The position numbers were made by a program, and so were the translations under genes. Positions 12,458 through 12,838 of a stretch of DNA of 12,838 bases are shown here, piece after piece. Within the stretch, counting starts at the first letter, position 1. Each line of letters begins with the position of its first letter. Where the stretch lies: NCBI GenBank assembly GCA_016934605.1, contig JAFGSO010000201.1:1-12838 (forward strand). The letters run 5' to 3'. The notes below the pieces were generated by a model that searched no databases, was not told the DNA's origin, and saw nothing but the letters and a program-made list of their open reading frames with translations. This DNA is from Calditrichota bacterium. GTDB taxonomy: Bacteria > Calditrichota > Calditrichia > RBG-13-44-9.

Positions 12458-12838
12458 TTATGAATCTCTAAAATGATCCCATCCTCTGGGTTGAAGCTGT
12501 TCTTCTTTCCCCTCTGAATCAATCAGCATATAACCTTTTTCACGGGATACAATATTTCCGATTTTTGTAATCGCAAGTCTCAGATTTTCTGATATATCCT
12601 GTTGTATTTGCGGGAATTTGTTGTGGGATGCAGTGAACAGAAGTTCGTAATCTTCTCCTCTATGCAATGCCAGTTCAGTTATATCTTTTCCAGAAAATTC
12701 CGAAACCTCTTCTAGGAACCGGGGCAGGGGAAGTTGATTCTGATATATAACAGCCCCTACGTTGCTACTGGTACAGATATGATAAAGATCTGAGGCTATT
12801 CCATCGCTCACATCAATCATGGCAGAAACATGGTTCCC
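12458..12838 (-). CDS. thiL: Thiamine-monophosphate kinase, C-terminal part (cut by window edge)
   Basis: ThiL uses ATP to turn thiamine phosphate into thiamine diphosphate, the active cofactor. The last 126 codons are present and the frame runs off the right edge, so the true start is outside; the ATG at 12820 is internal. The visible part begins at GNHVSAMIDVSDGIASDL, the AIR-synthase-like signature in which the aspartates of DVSDG bind Mg-ATP. It continues to RGEDYELLFTA, the family's second conserved block. Most homologues have GGEDYELL, so the first glycine is Arg here, a small deviation. The C-terminal segment ITKIGNIV and the closing GWDHF motif are also typical. It is the upstream partner of thiD. 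Confidence 0.93.
   Translation of the reverse strand, partial: GNHVSAMIDVSDGIASDLYHICTSSNVGAVIYQNQLPLPRFLEEVSEFSGKDITELALHRGEDYELLFTASHNKFPQIQQDISENLRLAITKIGNIVSREKGYMLIDSEGKEEQLQPRGWDHFRDS

Noticed and set aside
1..12838. CRISPR arrays, tRNA or rRNA genes, intact insertion sequences, toxin-antitoxin or phage-defence genes
   Set aside because: I looked for regularly spaced direct repeats, cloverleaf-like stretches, transposase or integrase motifs and defence domains on both strands, and found none.

Overview
The window looks like chromosomal DNA from a bacterium of the FCB superphylum (Bacteroidota relatives such as Calditrichota, Marinimicrobia or the Ignavibacteria/Balneola side). This is inference. 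It rests on a group II geranylgeranylglyceryl-phosphate-synthase-like enzyme (PcrB/GGGPS), on heptose genes next to surface-glycan genes, and on moderate GC with AT-rich spacers. Clear Shine-Dalgarno sequences before several genes (thiD, gmhA, glgA and the 67-aa gene) argue against a typical Bacteroidota member, where such sites are weak. No 16S or tRNA gene is present to settle the taxonomy.

Layout, left to right. Positions 1-4572 carry a minus-strand surface-polysaccharide cluster. In transcription order it is a family 2 glycosyltransferase, a Wzx-type flippase, a zinc-ribbon methyltransferase and two GT4 glycosyltransferases, the last cut by the window edge. Directly upstream on the same strand are gmhA, the pcrB/GGGPS-like gene and gmhB (4610-6692). 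They supply heptose phosphate precursors and, probably, a glycerol-1-phosphate-type prenyl lipid. A strong intrinsic terminator (6708-6734) separates them from the upstream pair galT-glgA (6761-9255), which makes and uses nucleotide sugars for glycogen.

From 9256 to about 10922 the DNA is AT-rich and gene-poor. It holds a plus-strand 67-aa DUF2188-like gene, an orphan 120-aa ORF with a signal-peptide-like start, a previously easy-to-miss 53-aa single-pass membrane protein, and a long imperfect hairpin made of CTCTGTG/CACAGAG-type arms that resembles an interspersed repeat. A perfect 14-bp inverted repeat joins the stop codon of the 120-aa ORF to the start codon of the 53-aa ORF, which suggests translational coupling or a small element.

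From 10923 to the right edge a minus-strand operon carries thiL (partial), thiD and an NAD(P)-binding Rossmann oxidoreductase. ThiD and ThiL act in thiamine diphosphate synthesis: ThiD phosphorylates hydroxymethylpyrimidine and its phosphate, and ThiL phosphorylates thiamine phosphate. Most of the window is housekeeping or surface-glycan metabolism. The unexplained part is 9.5-10.9 kb.
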